From NCBI RefSeq assembly GCF_037038585.1, contig NC_092526.1, forward strand, positions 7,573,501 to 7,637,500: a DNA stretch of 64,000 nt, given 5' to 3'. The notes under the pieces were generated by a model. It was not told the origin of the DNA. It did not search any database and saw nothing but the letters and a program-made list of their open reading frames with translations. The position numbers were made by a program, and so were the translations under genes. Shown one piece after another: positions 38,901 through 49,178 of the stretch (the stretch's first letter is position 1; each line of letters starts with the position of its first letter). The DNA is from Patagioenas fasciata. Lineage: Eukaryota > Chordata > Aves > Columbiformes > Columbidae.

Positions 38901-41900
38901 ACTCGCTTCCCAACTTCTTTATGTAAACTTGGTTTACCTACGAAGCGAAACTATCACTTAAAACAGCACTGTTTTCCTCTGACCCTGAAGAGCAGGATTC
39001 TCTTTAAACATATTTTCAACATTCATTAGGTACAAACCACACAGGATCAACTTCACTACAGACTTATTCAAAACACACCTTTGATTAGACTATTTTTTTT
39101 AAGCAAAGGAAAAACCAACAGTTAGGTAATTAGACCAAGGTCACACAGGTTCTGCCTCTCTAAGCGTGCCCTAAATACTTTAACCTCGTTACGTAAAACT
39201 ACTACCAAGTCAAGAATAGAACTCAGGCTTTTTAATTGCTCCACCACCTTATGCCTAAAATACCACATCACTACTAAAATGTGGGTTAAGAGGAACTAGC
39301 ATCTACCCCTTTTCCTACAGATTTGTCTACTTTTGAGCCTGCTACCTATTAGAAATAGGTCTGTTAAAAACAAATCCTTGATACCCAAGGATGAAAGTGT
39401 TACCACCAAGCAAGTAAGCATATGAGAGTTCACTGTGAGAATACCAAGTGAGCAGACTCACTCTGTTTCTCCTAACTAGCATCACTACAGGAAAAACTTA
39501 TCAAGTCTAATGTACCTACTATAGATTCAAGTATATACACTACTTTTCCCCTTTTCTGCCCTCATATCAAGCTACTACAATAAAAGACTTAATTGGAAAT
39601 TTTTCCTGCATGAAAAAAATAAACAAATGAACTGCTTGGCTTAGTTAGTATTGAGTGAACAACAAAAATGCAAACTTTTACCTCAAGTGAGGTCCATATA
39701 ATATTTTCTCCTTTTCCTATTGTTCATACACTTAAATAGTGAAGTATTAAGATAAGTTACTTTATGGAAATTATTAACAAATACACCTGTGAAGTATTAG
39801 CACCTACTAGAACCTGAATCCAAATGTTTCCCTAAGGAATTCAGGGCAGAATTCTTTACAGATCCACAGTCACCCTTTTCTCTCCAAACAGATATTACCA
39901 TTTTAGAAGTATCTCTAAATGTTAATTAAAAAGCTATTTCTAGGCACAGCCCTAACCATAACACACAGCCACAGACACAATTCCAGAGCAGCTTAAAGCT
40001 TGCCAGCCTATTGCAGGGAGCAATAGGCTGTAACTGAGGCCTTTCCTAGTAATACAGAAAGTATTTGAATTCTTCTGGCAAGACACACAGACGTTTTCTT
40101 TAGCACTAACTTTATCTTAAAGTAAGTTATTCTGAGGACATGAATCTCCTACCTGGTGGCTGCTGGGGCCAGAAATACTGCTGCCAGTCTTGAAGTACAT
40201 ATGTAAGCCGAATCGCCATGCTAACCGGAGGCAGTGGTGTTAAAGGGCATCCCTTGAAAATATTAGAGAAAAATAAAAAAATCAAGGAAGAGTACATACT
40301 CCCAAACATTCCGGATCTTGAACCCAAATTAGTTATGATAAATTGTATCAGACCATAATTTTACCAGAACTGCAACACCCCAAGTACTACTAGTAAAGCC
40401 ATTGCCCAAGAAGACGCAGGTAAAAATAGGTATATAAGCTTTCTAAAAATGCAGGAGACATTCATATGCTCCATTTAACTGGTAATTCAGAAGTAACTCT
40501 GATCCAGAATGCATTAGAGTTTCATTAAGGACACTTTCCTCAGTGTTTTGACAAGATTGCTATCCATCAATATTAGTTGCGAAGTGTTGCAGTCAGCCAT
40601 GCCACCCCATGAACAAAGTGCGCACTCAGGCTCCTCACATTTCATTATGTTGTTCCCTCTTAACTGAGCTTGGGACACTACACAGTATCAGATTAAAAGC
40701 CCACCCCAACCCTTCCTTCTCCTTTTAAATAGCAAAACAGAGTTTGTTTTGGGGAGGGGGAAGGGAAGGTTGTTATAAGGAGACTGTAAAACAGACACAT
40801 TCTTTCACATGCCAGTGGAAAACAAAAATGGGAAAGGTGGTAACAATGAGGAACACAACCTGCCCCAATTTTCACTCTTTATCACTAGATCCTGACAATA
40901 TCTGGAAAAAGGCTTTGCTGGTATCAACAGTGTAAGCCTCATCCTTACCAAAAAGAAAAAAAAAAAAAACCCACAACCAACCAACCTAGAAGACAGAAGT
41001 GAATCTACAAGCAACCAGGTAATAAAAGAATTATTTTTAACACCAGTTACATACATTCAAATGCACTTACAATCTTGGATTTGAAGATATCCAGTAATCC
41101 TGACAAATGAGTATACTGAGTTGGCACTTTGCGAAGATGAACCATTTCGAAGTCAGTTCGAACTCCTGGACCCTGACATTCTCCAACATACATTCGTCGC
41201 CATTTATTATGTATTTGCACAAATAGTGGTACTTGACTATAAAACACGAATATTTCAGATTATTTTAAATGTCATGCTGTTTAGCAGTCTTTAAAACTAG
41301 CTAAATATTTTAACAAAATTTCAACTATTTTGTATTCTTTAGAACACATTTTCTCTTCACAGAACACACTTTAAAATGCTCAGTAGGAATCGAAGAAAAA
41401 CACGGTTAACTTCACCACTAAATTGAATGCCTAACAAATTGTCACGTCATAAGTGTAGCCCTATCCATGACTTCAGTTACCTAATTTTCAGCCTAAGTAT
41501 TTTTTGAGGAATATTAGAAAGTTACTGTTACCACACATAGGGAAAAAATCCTTCACCAAAACTTTTATTTTGTATACCAGTTATTCCAACAACTTCTAGC
41601 AGCTTTTAAAAGCTTTTAAGGTTTTCAAATAATAATGAATATAAATAACATACTGAATCAATATTTTAAGAGTTTCTGTCAGAAATATTTAAAATCTGTG
41701 AGAAATATTTTTAAAATATTAATAATAATTAAAATGTTTTTTAAAAACAATTATGGTGCACAGATATCAAAGACTGAATGTACTTTGCTAACAATTTAAT
41801 ACTTCGTCCTCGCAATAGCAGTATGCCAGAGTTTTACCTAGACAAGTAAGAAGGTTTACGCTTTCACCTACCAGCCAGTGTTCCCCAGTGCAATGGAAAC

Positions 41901-44741
41901 GGAACTCAGCAAAAGGTTACATTTGGATTCACTAAGAACTGCATCATTATTGGCAGCCGGAGCAATAACCACAAACTCACGTAAGCCATACCTTAAGAGA
42001 GAGAGAAAAAAAAAGGAGCACACTTCTGGTTTTTAGCAACCCAGCTGAAACACAGAATTTTTAGAAGTATTGTAACCTGAATAACCCAATTGTCACCCAC
42101 AGTGTGTGGAATCTGTGCTTTTGATGTGAATACCTCTTTCAGAGAGGTCAAGAACTGAGTGGGTATGGAGTGCTGCACATTCTCAAATTACGAACTACTA
42201 GAGCTTAACAACATTAAAACACTGTACTCAAAGTAGTACGAGGACTCCCAGGTCTATTAGTCCTGAGTTTTTAAAGTATTTATACATAAAAACTATCTCT
42301 CTAGAACAATGCTATAACATGCTATAGATCTGCATTATTAAGAATATGGTGGTTGTTTCTTAAGGTGCTGCAGCTTTCCTTTTTAAGAATGCATCTAAAC
42401 ATTACAAATATAAAAGCTTGGTTAGTTTGTGAAATTAAGAAAAAAATATTTTGAGGGGAAAAAAATAAGTAAAGATAGACCCACTGCAGTGGACTTTTTT
42501 TGCACTACTTTTCTGCATCCAGTACAAAGAATCATTTTACTCAAGCTCTAACTCTTGATGGAAAAAAAATACATGCAAATGATTGTGCCAGCATAAAAGA
42601 TTTTTCAATTGCTATGCTTGTGTTAAAAATGAGAGGTAGCACACGTACCATCTTACCAGACAGTGAGCTCTAGGAGGAAAATCATTGTTCATGCACAGCA
42701 AGTCCTGCATAGGCAGAGGAAGGGCATCTACGACAAAAATTGGTACATAAGATGAGCATCAACATCCATTCAACTAACTTACAATTTCCTGGTATTAGCA
42801 ATCTGATGAACACAAAGCATATCAGAAGCAGAAATGTCAGATCACACCCATCAGATCCCACAAAATATCACACAGAAACAGATCAACACACTGTGAATTC
42901 CACATTCTGAAATTGTCTTTTGCCATATCCTTACAGGCACGTAAGAGAACTATCAGCTACCTTCCACCAGATCCTCTTTTCCATCTTTGTCACTGGGTTC
43001 TTGTACAAGATAATGATGGGTAATTGAGAATTTGAAGTCTGCAAATGAAATTTCATCTGTTTTTTCTTCCCATGTTCCTGTGGTATATACACCCTGCATA
43101 CAAAAAAGGTGTTATTTGATCACATAAATTCAGGTTAACATTCATAGGACTTGAAAAGTACACTGTCTACACAATTTAAAACATTTAGTCATCTTTTTCT
43201 AATGCTAAATATTTATTCTTAAATAGCTGAACATGGTTTAATTTAAAAAAAAAAAAAAGCCAGTTTTCAAAGCACTTTATTATAAAGGTAGCTGAATGGT
43301 AAAAACGTTGCAAATAATCATTTCACGGACCAGCTATCTCCCTGAGAACTCTTCAGAATTACACGACAATAAAGGGGCAGATAGAACCTTTCATATCCAA
43401 CTACACATCTGAAGTACATACACTCCCAACTTCGCCCAAAGACAGAAGTTTCCCACCTGGGATTTTATCTGTACCTATATCCATACCATTCTACACAAAT
43501 ATTACTTTGATATTTACTTTGAATATGTTTTTTCTGAGAAATTATTTTTAATCTGTAATTTGTAAAACTTCTGTGTGTAAGGGTAATTTTTAAACAAAAT
43601 TACAGCAAAGTTTCTAGGAAAAAAACCCACAACATCGCTGTATGGGATTGTATGCTGCTAATAAAACAAAGCAACTTGGACAACCCTTTGATCTGTTAAG
43701 GGTGTCTTCTCACTACAAATCAAGAGAGGTCTAATCAAAAAGACAGGAAGGTGCTGACAGCTAAGGTTGAAAACTACTTCATTAGATAAGTTTTTGTTTT
43801 GAATACTCTGTACCCTGACTAAAATTAAGAATCATAAAATTCCTCTGGAAACACAGCAGCCATTCAATCCCAACAGCTGAATTTATTTGCACTAGTATGC
43901 AGAAGAGTTCAGCAATTTCCTCTGCATTTTACAGGGCTGAGAAAGTACTACAAAGGCTCTAATCAGAATTTGAAAAAAACCTCTCCGATCTATGAAACAC
44001 ACTGAGTCACAAGCAGTACTACGCAAACCTCAATTATAAGCAAGTGACGAAGGCACAAGGCAGGGCAAAAAGAAACTCCTTAAGGATTTGGAACAGCTTT
44101 AACGATGTTGCCAGATTCAAAGCTGGGAATAATAATTAAAAAAATAAAAAAAATCAATAGGCCCTATATGAAGATCCAACTTTATCAGGGAAATAGCATG
44201 TTAGGCAGACAGTCACAGCAACTGTTTGTCAAATTGCTACTTTACATGCAAAATTCCTTAATACAAATCATTATCTGCCACACCTAACAAAACGGCAATA
44301 CACATAACACACACGTGTATCGCTAGCCAGTAATTCAAATCCTAAAAGAAAATTCAGAAGCAGCAACCAACCTTTTCTAGAGGTTTGCCTGAAGAAATCC
44401 CAATAAGTTTCCAGTCATTCAATACTTCTTCTATTTTTGAAATAAATCTATTAGGGAGGGGAAAATGCATTAATATGTGCTGAACACTAAACTTGTATTA
44501 TAATTCAGCTCCCTATAAGTAGGGAACATGTTGTCCTATTACAGAATTCCTCAAAAAAAAACCAAAAACCCACACACAAAACACCCCAAAGTATCGCAAC
44601 AAAAACAGAACAATTGCTTCCTCGTATAAATAAAATGGTCCTCATATGTTTACACTTCAGATGACAGTTACTTTTAGCAACTGCTAGGAGCATGCTTTGA
44701 GTGATTATAGAATTTCACTTTTTTCTGGTATTGCAGCAAAT

Positions 44742-44775
<34 letters not shown>

Positions 44776-45526
44776 CGCCTGTTTCATTGTTCACAAATAT
44801 TAAGCATTTGACACAAAATTATAAACTAAATTCAGACTTAAAATGGAATGCTTACAATCTTTCTCCTGTCATAGACATCATCACTGGAAAAAAAACCACA
44901 TTTTAAAATGTAATACATTAAGAATGCAAGAGCATTCTTCACCTTAATTTTTCTTGTACGCTGCTCTACTAACTTTAAAAGGCTTCAGCTATGAGGCGAC
45001 TAGTTTAATAATCGGGTAGCTACTTCAGAAAAAAATATAAGCCTTCTAGATGTTTATTCTAATCCCTCGCAAACAGACATTAAACCAGACCTTTCACTCA
45101 GTTCAGAAACAGCTTGACTAGATCCTCTTAACCACCTCATCAGCTGGGCCTGAGCCGCGGTCGCAGGGACGGGCCGGTACTGACAGAACAGGCGGGACGA
45201 GGCGCCGGCTGCACCGGCTACCGCCCAACGCGGCCTCCCGGCTGGCGGGCCCGGGGTCAGCGCGGGGCCCGGGGGCAGCGCGGGGCCCGGTTCCCCTCGG
45301 CTGGGGTGACACGGCAGAGTCCCCGCGATCCCCTCACAATGAGGGGGGCGGGAACGGCGGCAGCACCCACCTCTCCCACTCGGAGGCGGTGGTGAAGTCC
45401 GTGATCTCAAACACCTCCGACTCGGGCTGCGGGGAGAGAGCGGAAGAAGCGGTGAGCGGGGAGACCGCCGCGGAGAGCGCAGGGGAAGAGAGGGGGCGAA
45501 ACACTCACCTCACTGTCCGCCGCCAT
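23081..45526 (-). CDS. RAB3GAP1: RAB3GAP1, Rab3 GTPase-activating protein catalytic subunit (complete, 24 exons)
   Basis: Complete coding sequence. RAB3GAP1 pairs with RAB3GAP2; the complex stimulates GTP hydrolysis on Rab3 and acts as exchange factor for Rab18 at the ER; human loss causes Warburg Micro syndrome. Exons in transcript order: 45509-45526, 45371-45426, 44372-44447, 42961-43093, 42649-42727, 41872-41991, 41071-41236, 40153-40252, 37658-37739, 37054-37122, 36304-36377, 35526-35618, 33892-34061, 33456-33554, 32947-33119, 31919-31973, 31269-31637, 30054-30191, 28261-28488, 27691-27787, 27499-27602, 27286-27401, 26034-26136, 23081-23323. They sum to 2,961 nt (986 aa plus stop) with one frame across all 23 junctions; human is about 981 aa (from memory). 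The start MAADSE has a good Kozak context (CAAGATGG). The GAP catalytic region is at about residues 530-770. Human catalytic Arg728 appears to correspond to Arg731 here ([12 protein letters not shown]); this alignment is inferred. Confidence 0.97.
23899..23973. repeat. AT/GA/CA compound microsatellite
   Basis: An (AT)n tract with interspersed GATATA units runs into a (CA)n tail, inside the last RAB3GAP1 intron. It is self-complementary and likely length-polymorphic. Confidence 0.95.
26034..26136 (-). CDS. RAB3GAP1: RAB3GAP1 exon 23
   Basis: Encodes [20 protein letters not shown] and [13 protein letters not shown]. Its first base completes the Arg codon started in exon 22. Confidence 0.94.
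27190..27282. repeat. A-rich and CA-rich simple repeat
   Basis: Poly-A stretches broken by GGCAGAGGG, then (CA)n, then GGGGGA-rich sequence, in the RAB3GAP1 intron after exon 22. Confidence 0.8.
27286..27401 (-). CDS. RAB3GAP1: RAB3GAP1 exon 22
   Basis: Encodes [20 protein letters not shown] then [17 protein letters not shown]. Just downstream on the - strand (27190-27282) are A-rich and CA-rich simple repeats. Confidence 0.94.
27499..27602 (-). CDS. RAB3GAP1: RAB3GAP1 exon 21
   Basis: Encodes [20 protein letters not shown] and [14 protein letters not shown]. Confidence 0.94.
27691..27787 (-). CDS. RAB3GAP1: RAB3GAP1 exon 20
   Basis: Encodes [20 protein letters not shown] then [12 protein letters not shown]. 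Donor GTAAAT. Confidence 0.95.
28261..28488 (-). CDS. RAB3GAP1: RAB3GAP1 exon 19 (probable catalytic arginine)
   Basis: 76 codons, residues 691-766. It contains [40 protein letters not shown] and RRLFDD-type [12 protein letters not shown]. The Arg of SARMK is the likely counterpart of human Arg728, the essential GAP arginine. Confidence 0.95.
28556..28612 (+). repeat. MIR-like tRNA-head SINE fragment
   Basis: GGCAGTATGGTTTAGCGGG followed by TAGAGCACG and GAGGAGCCAAAACTG resembles the 5' tRNA-derived head of MIR elements (A-box, GAGCAC, GGAGCCAGACTG). Short, diverged and in a RAB3GAP1 intron. Identification by pattern only. Confidence 0.45.
30054..30191 (-). CDS. RAB3GAP1: RAB3GAP1 exon 18
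   Basis: 46 codons, [20 protein letters not shown] and [20 protein letters not shown]; identical in type to mammals. Confidence 0.95.
31269..31637 (-). CDS. RAB3GAP1: RAB3GAP1 exon 17 (acidic insert in GAP region)
   Basis: 123 codons. [18 protein letters not shown] leads to a variable stretch, then the acidic [20 protein letters not shown] and [18 protein letters not shown]. This is the least conserved part of the catalytic half. Confidence 0.94.
31919..31973 (-). CDS. RAB3GAP1: RAB3GAP1 exon 16
   Basis: 55-nt exon, [18 protein letters not shown]. Its first base completes the Gly codon begun in exon 15. Confidence 0.93.
32947..33119 (-). CDS. RAB3GAP1: RAB3GAP1 exon 15 (start of GAP region)
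   Basis: Encodes [20 protein letters not shown], then [20 protein letters not shown], nearly identical to mammals and within the start of the catalytic region. Confidence 0.95.
33456..33554 (-). CDS. RAB3GAP1: RAB3GAP1 exon 14
   Basis: 33 codons in phase 0, [20 protein letters not shown] then a Pro/Asn-rich end ([10 protein letters not shown]). Confidence 0.92.
33892..34061 (-). CDS. RAB3GAP1: RAB3GAP1 exon 13
   Basis: Encodes [20 protein letters not shown] and [20 protein letters not shown]. The acceptor ATAG|AG was chosen over the next AG two bases downstream because only it keeps the frame from exon 12. Confidence 0.94.
35041..35125. repeat. G/T-rich low-complexity tract
   Basis: Irregular TTTTGGTTTG/TTTTGTTGGG units ending in a T run, in a RAB3GAP1 intron. 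A shorter similar tract is at 24229-24267. Confidence 0.8.
35526..35618 (-). CDS. RAB3GAP1: RAB3GAP1 exon 12
   Basis: Encodes [20 protein letters not shown] then [10 protein letters not shown]. Donor GTGAAA. Confidence 0.94.
36304..36377 (-). CDS. RAB3GAP1: RAB3GAP1 exon 11
   Basis: Encodes [20 protein letters not shown] then QCLL. The acceptor lies next to an A/C-rich AAAAC-type simple repeat at about 36380-36435. Confidence 0.94.
37054..37122 (-). CDS. RAB3GAP1: RAB3GAP1 exon 10
   Basis: Encodes [20 protein letters not shown] then VY. Confidence 0.94.
37658..37739 (-). CDS. RAB3GAP1: RAB3GAP1 exon 9
   Basis: Encodes [20 protein letters not shown] then ACEDPI. The 2.4-kb intron between this exon and exon 8 holds an old SINE-like fragment. 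Confidence 0.95.
39121..39254 (-). repeat. MIR-like SINE fragment
   Basis: Read on +, GTTAGGTAATTAGACCAAGG and TCACACAG resemble the reverse complement of the MIR core (GTAACTTGCCCAAGGTCACACAG). About 100 bases on, AGAACTCAGGCTTTTTAATT fits the reversed B-box/head region. The spacing and order match an old tRNA-derived SINE in the 37740-40152 intron. Confidence 0.5.
40153..40252 (-). CDS. RAB3GAP1: RAB3GAP1 exon 8
   Basis: Encodes [20 protein letters not shown] and [13 protein letters not shown]; one base of the next Asp codon remains at its end. Confidence 0.95.
41071..41236 (-). CDS. RAB3GAP1: RAB3GAP1 exon 7
   Basis: Encodes [20 protein letters not shown] and ends [11 protein letters not shown]. 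Strongly conserved; GT-AG bounded. Confidence 0.95.
41872..41991 (-). CDS. RAB3GAP1: RAB3GAP1 exon 6
   Basis: Encodes [20 protein letters not shown] and [18 protein letters not shown], essentially as in mammals. Confidence 0.95.
42649..42727 (-). CDS. RAB3GAP1: RAB3GAP1 exon 5
   Basis: Encodes [20 protein letters not shown] then HCLVR. I used the donor TG|GTACGT because it keeps the conserved VRWYGLREF junction; an upstream GTAAGA would break it. Confidence 0.93.
42961..43093 (-). CDS. RAB3GAP1: RAB3GAP1 exon 4
   Basis: Encodes [20 protein letters not shown] and onward to a Glu-rich end (KEDLVE). Donor GTAGCT. Confidence 0.93.
44372..44447 (-). CDS. RAB3GAP1: RAB3GAP1 exon 3
   Basis: Encodes [20 protein letters not shown] then KPLEK. 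The donor GTTGGT is weaker than its neighbours. Confidence 0.93.
44739..44776. repeat. (AT)n microsatellite
   Basis: TATATATA run interrupted once by ATGTATAT, in RAB3GAP1 intron 2. Confidence 0.95.
45371..45426 (-). CDS. RAB3GAP1: RAB3GAP1 exon 2
   Basis: Encodes [18 protein letters not shown], matching the mammalian N-terminus. Only 82 bases of intron separate it from exon 1. Confidence 0.95.
45509..45526 (-). CDS. RAB3GAP1: RAB3GAP1 exon 1 (coding part)
   Basis: Six codons, MAADSE; ATG at 45526-45524, donor GTGAGTG. The 5' UTR continues to the right in GC-rich sequence. Confidence 0.95.
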
Positions 45527-45759
45527 CTTGCGCCGCTGCCGGGACACCCCGCGGCGCGGAGGCTGACGGGAACGCGGCGGAGTGCGGGGGGGACGTCCCG
45601 CTTGGCGCCGCCGGTCGCCTCACGGCCCGGCTCCCTTACAGCCCGGCTCTCCGGGAGCCACCCGGTCCCCTCTTCCCCGCAGCCCTCTATAGGAGGGGAC
45701 ACCCGCGCTGGCAGCTGGCTGAAGTGCCCCACGGGCCGTTACCTCAAGGCGGTGCGAAG

Positions 45760-46101
45760 CCTTAATGACCTCATTAATGTTTATAAATATGTAATAGGTG
45801 AGTATCAGGAGGATGGAGCCAGGCTCTTCTCGGTGACAACAAATGACAGGACAAGGGGCAATGGGTATAAACTGAAACACAGGAGGTTCCATTTAAATTT
45901 GAGAAAAAACTTCTCAGCGAGGGTGACAGAGCCTGGCCCAGGCTGCCCAGGGGGATTGTGGAGTCTCCTTCTCTGCAGACATTCAAACCCACCTGGACAC
46001 CTTCCTGTGTAACCTCAGCTGGGTGTTCCTGCTCCGGTGGGGGACTGGACTGAATGAGCTTTCGAGGTCCCTTCCAATCCCTGACATTCTGTGATTCTGT
46101 G
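45760..46101 (+). mobile_element. CR1 LINE 3' fragment
   Basis: Encodes a decayed end of the CR1 ORF ([20 protein letters not shown], then [20 protein letters not shown]), followed by the 3' tail ending ATTCTGTGATTCTGTG. It starts about 235 bases upstream of the RAB3GAP1 ATG, antisense to that gene. Confidence 0.93.
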
Positions 46102-46254
46102 AAGCTGAGGCACGAGCTGCTCCCAGAGACCCTGCAGCTTCGTCAGGGGCAGCCCAAGAGGGTAAATAAAGTGCTCACCGGCTGGGTGGCCAAGTTTCTG
46201 TGGTGTGACTGGTGTCACGCCTTGTCACCGTTAGGTTGGTTGTGTGCCAGGTAC

Positions 46255-46573
46255 ACAATATCTCAAGGGTGGGTGTCAAGAGGGTGGACCAGACTCCTTT
46301 CAGTGGTTCCCAGTGACAGGATGAAGGGCAGTGGGCACAGAGTGAAGCACAGGAGGTTCCATCTAAATATGAGCAGAAACTTCTTTCCTGTGAGGTGCCA
46401 GAGCCCTGAACAGGCTGCCCAGAGAGGCTGTGGAGTCTCCTTCTCTGGAGACATTCAAACCCGCCTGAAACCCGCCTATGTGATCTGCTCTGGTGAACCT
46501 GCTTTAGCAGGTGGGTTGGACTGGATGATCTCCAGAGGTCCCTTCAACCCCAACCAGTTTGTGATTCTGTGTA
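46255..46573 (+). mobile_element. CR1 LINE 3' fragment (second copy)
   Basis: Separate, more diverged copy of the same 3' region (GTGAAGCACAGGAGGTTCCA, GGATGATCTCCAGAGGTCCC, terminal TTGTGATTCTGTG). Same orientation as its neighbour, with about 150 bases of unrelated sequence between, so two insertions are more likely than one. Confidence 0.9.
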
Positions 46574-46799
46574 AAGGAGAAAAAAAAAACTAGTAAAATC
46601 TATTAATGGGTAATGGGGAGCGTCTGGGTGAGAGGACTGAATGCAAAGTTAAAATGATGTGGAAATAGATAAGGAACAAAGAACATAAGTGGAGGTAAAT
46701 AGAAAAGAGAGATACACTTTGCTTTGGATGCTGGGAGAACTGTCCTGTGATCAGAGCTGGAAACGCTGCCCCTGAGTTGAGCTGTGTTTGCTTTCACAG

Positions 46800-46948
46800 G
46801 TCACCACTGCTCTTTGAATCAAACTCCTCCAAGCCAAACGCCCCCGGGGGGGTTGGAGTTGCCGCGGCAACATCGTGTAAACTCAACAGCTTCATGTGGC
46901 AGGAGCTGCACAGGCGATTTTCCCGCAGAAGATCTTGCCTCAGAAATG
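46800..46948 (+). CDS. Possible 5' exon of MAP3K19 (uncertain)
   Basis: Bounded by acceptor-like TTTGCTTTCACAG and donor-like ATG|GTAGTA. One frame is open throughout and ends in phase 0 (DFPAEDLASEM), which fits the next exon at 47084. However, the GC-rich stretch is open in more than one frame, the donor is poor, and I see no clear similarity to the mammalian N-terminus. It could also be untranslated. Confidence 0.3.
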
Positions 46949-47083
46949 GTAGTAACTGCTCCTCAGTCAGAAAAACACGCCAAAAAATAAAATAAAAGTG
47001 TATGTAATTACTGTTTAAATTCCCCGCTGTCCAGCAAAGGGAGACAAGCTGTGAGCTGAAGATGCTCTGTAACTTCTCTGCAG

Positions 47084-47123
47084 GTTGCTGTGCCTCTTTC
47101 ACACTTTGCTACTGAAACACCAG
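47084..47123 (+). CDS. MAP3K19: MAP3K19 small 5' exon (probable)
   Basis: 40-nt exon VAVPLSHFATETP, acceptor CTCTGCAG and donor GTGAGA. Its one leftover base joins in frame to the only open frame of the next exon. Support is splice sites and phase, not homology. Confidence 0.6.
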
Positions 47124-47912
47124 GTGAGAAGTTGTTTATACCTTTTTATAAAATCTTTTCAGTTATTATTTCAGAAGGTTTTTTGTGTATCCCAAAAAAA
47201 AGTAAAGTTTGAAGGAGTTCGCCATCTAGTATGACTCTTAGCAGACTAATATAATGGATATACACTTCAATGGCTTATCTGTTATTTAGCATAAAGATGA
47301 GAAATCAAGAGTGCTGACTTCTATAGACACTTTTGCACAGTTCGTTGGATGACCTTGATCATCAGCTGTAGATAATTTGAAAGTAGCTATAGGTTCTCTG
47401 TTTCCTCTTCTGTGAACTAAGAATTACAATACTGTCTGATGTCCAGCTATTACATAGTTACTAAACAGCGCGCTTTCATCAGATAAAAAGTGTTATATAA
47501 AATTTTTATTAAAGCTTGATTTAATCTAGGATAAATGCATGAGTCTCTTGGGAAGGCTGTTGCATGCTTCCAAGCAGTTATATTTTTTGCTGATAGAATC
47601 AGTAACAAAAGCCCAATTCTTCTCCTGACTAGCAGTACTGAGTGGCAAAATGCTACTGAATCCAACAAAAACCTCCTAGGCCCCTTCCTTTTACTGATTC
47701 TGTAGCAACTTTGAAATGAAAGGATTCCTTAGTGTCATATGGCTACACTGATTGTTACTTTTGCATATATCTTACCATTGGTAGTATTTTGACATTAGGT
47801 GTTTTTACCCCATACCCATACCCCATACTACTGAGAGCCCTGAGCTCAGCTGCCAAGGGAAAAAAATAGGTATTTATTAATAAATTAAGAATAGGAATGT
47901 ATAAGGGAACTC

Positions 47913-47943
<31 letters not shown>

Positions 47944-49147
47944 AAACATTGCTGGTGTAGTATCTGAGATTGCTATTAGGAATAATTTGTAATGAAATGT
48001 ATAATGAATGTTGAAAATCTTACATACTACTTGGTGTGGAAGATGTATAAAACAAACTGTTTTTTTTCAGTTCAGTGATGTAAGGACAAGCAATGAGGTA
48101 AAAAATATGCATTTGAGGAAACAAGGAGAAAGAAAATAGAATTTTGTACAGAAATACGCAACGTAAGTGTTGAGTTCACATTTTTTTGGAAATAGTTATC
48201 AAAGAGATTTTTTGAGGCTGCAGTGTTCAAGTTATTCTGTGGTCAGAAAGTTTTGGATGTTGAACCTCTTTTGCTCATAGTTTTGACCAAGTAGGCAAAG
48301 ATAACCATTGAATTTGGATTTGGTTTCTCAGTAATATGTCGAAAATGCAATTACCTCCCAAGTGTGTAGTGTTGCCTTCTGGTCCAACAGTGAGGATAAT
48401 ATCAGCAAAATAATACTGACAGTTTCATGTCTTATTCAACATAGTGTATGTTGAGGTTTGGTTCTGTCTGTTTGCAGGAGAGGGCATTGGATATTAAGTA
48501 AAATCATAATATTTGTAATGATTTCAAGTATTTTTTAAGTGTTGCTTTTGTCTTATGGCTCTAAAATAATGAAATATACAGTAGTGCTTTGTACACGTGA
48601 ATTGGAGACCAATTATGAAACATTTTTTCAGGTTTCTGGACCTTAATACATCTAAGGACAGTATGTCTGACAACAAACAAAATAGGAGGAGAAGAAAAGA
48701 AGGTAGTCTAACCAAAGATTATATGTATAAATTGTAACATGTGGGATCTGAATAAGAAAAAGTACAACGTTAACTTGAAGTCACTACTTGTTGAAGCCAA
48801 ACAACCACAAAAAACTTTGAAACCAAATTCAGAGTTATTTTCCACCTTTGAAAAGCCCTGGAATTTGTTTTTGTTTTGATAGCTTTCGTATTTTTAAACA
48901 CTCTACTTTTGCAGTGTTTCCGTCAATATTTTTATTATATTTCTGTCCTACTGAAATAGGAGCTGTAATTGGAACTTTCTTGGGTGTTCTTTGCTTTTAT
49001 AGGACATTGAATTAATACACTTACCTAAGTAACTAAAAATAATTCGGATTTATGCATTCACATTTCTAAAAATTATATATTGGGGCGTATGTATAGGTAT
49101 GTATAGGTATCTTAATAAAATGAAACATGCTGGGGTTTTTTGGGTGT

Positions 49148-49178
<31 letters not shown>

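Larger units (their letters stand above)
45120..45720. promoter_or_regulatory. CpG-rich promoter region of RAB3GAP1
   Basis: Sharply GC-rich sequence dense in CG dinucleotides surrounds RAB3GAP1 exons 1-2, in contrast to the AT-rich flanks. It is a CpG island by eye. The transcription start is likely between 45527 and about 45700. The two CR1 fragments begin just beyond it. Confidence 0.8.
45527..46799. other. Divergent intergenic region RAB3GAP1 / MAP3K19
   Basis: Holds the outer half of the CpG-rich promoter and two CR1 fragments, then unassigned sequence at 46574-46799. No exon with an ATG that clearly joins MAP3K19 was found here. Confidence 0.6.

Noticed and set aside
45389-46012. 207-codon + strand frame across the RAB3GAP1 promoter and CR1
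   Set aside because: Composite of GC-rich promoter sequence, open by composition, and a CR1 ORF fragment; not a gene.
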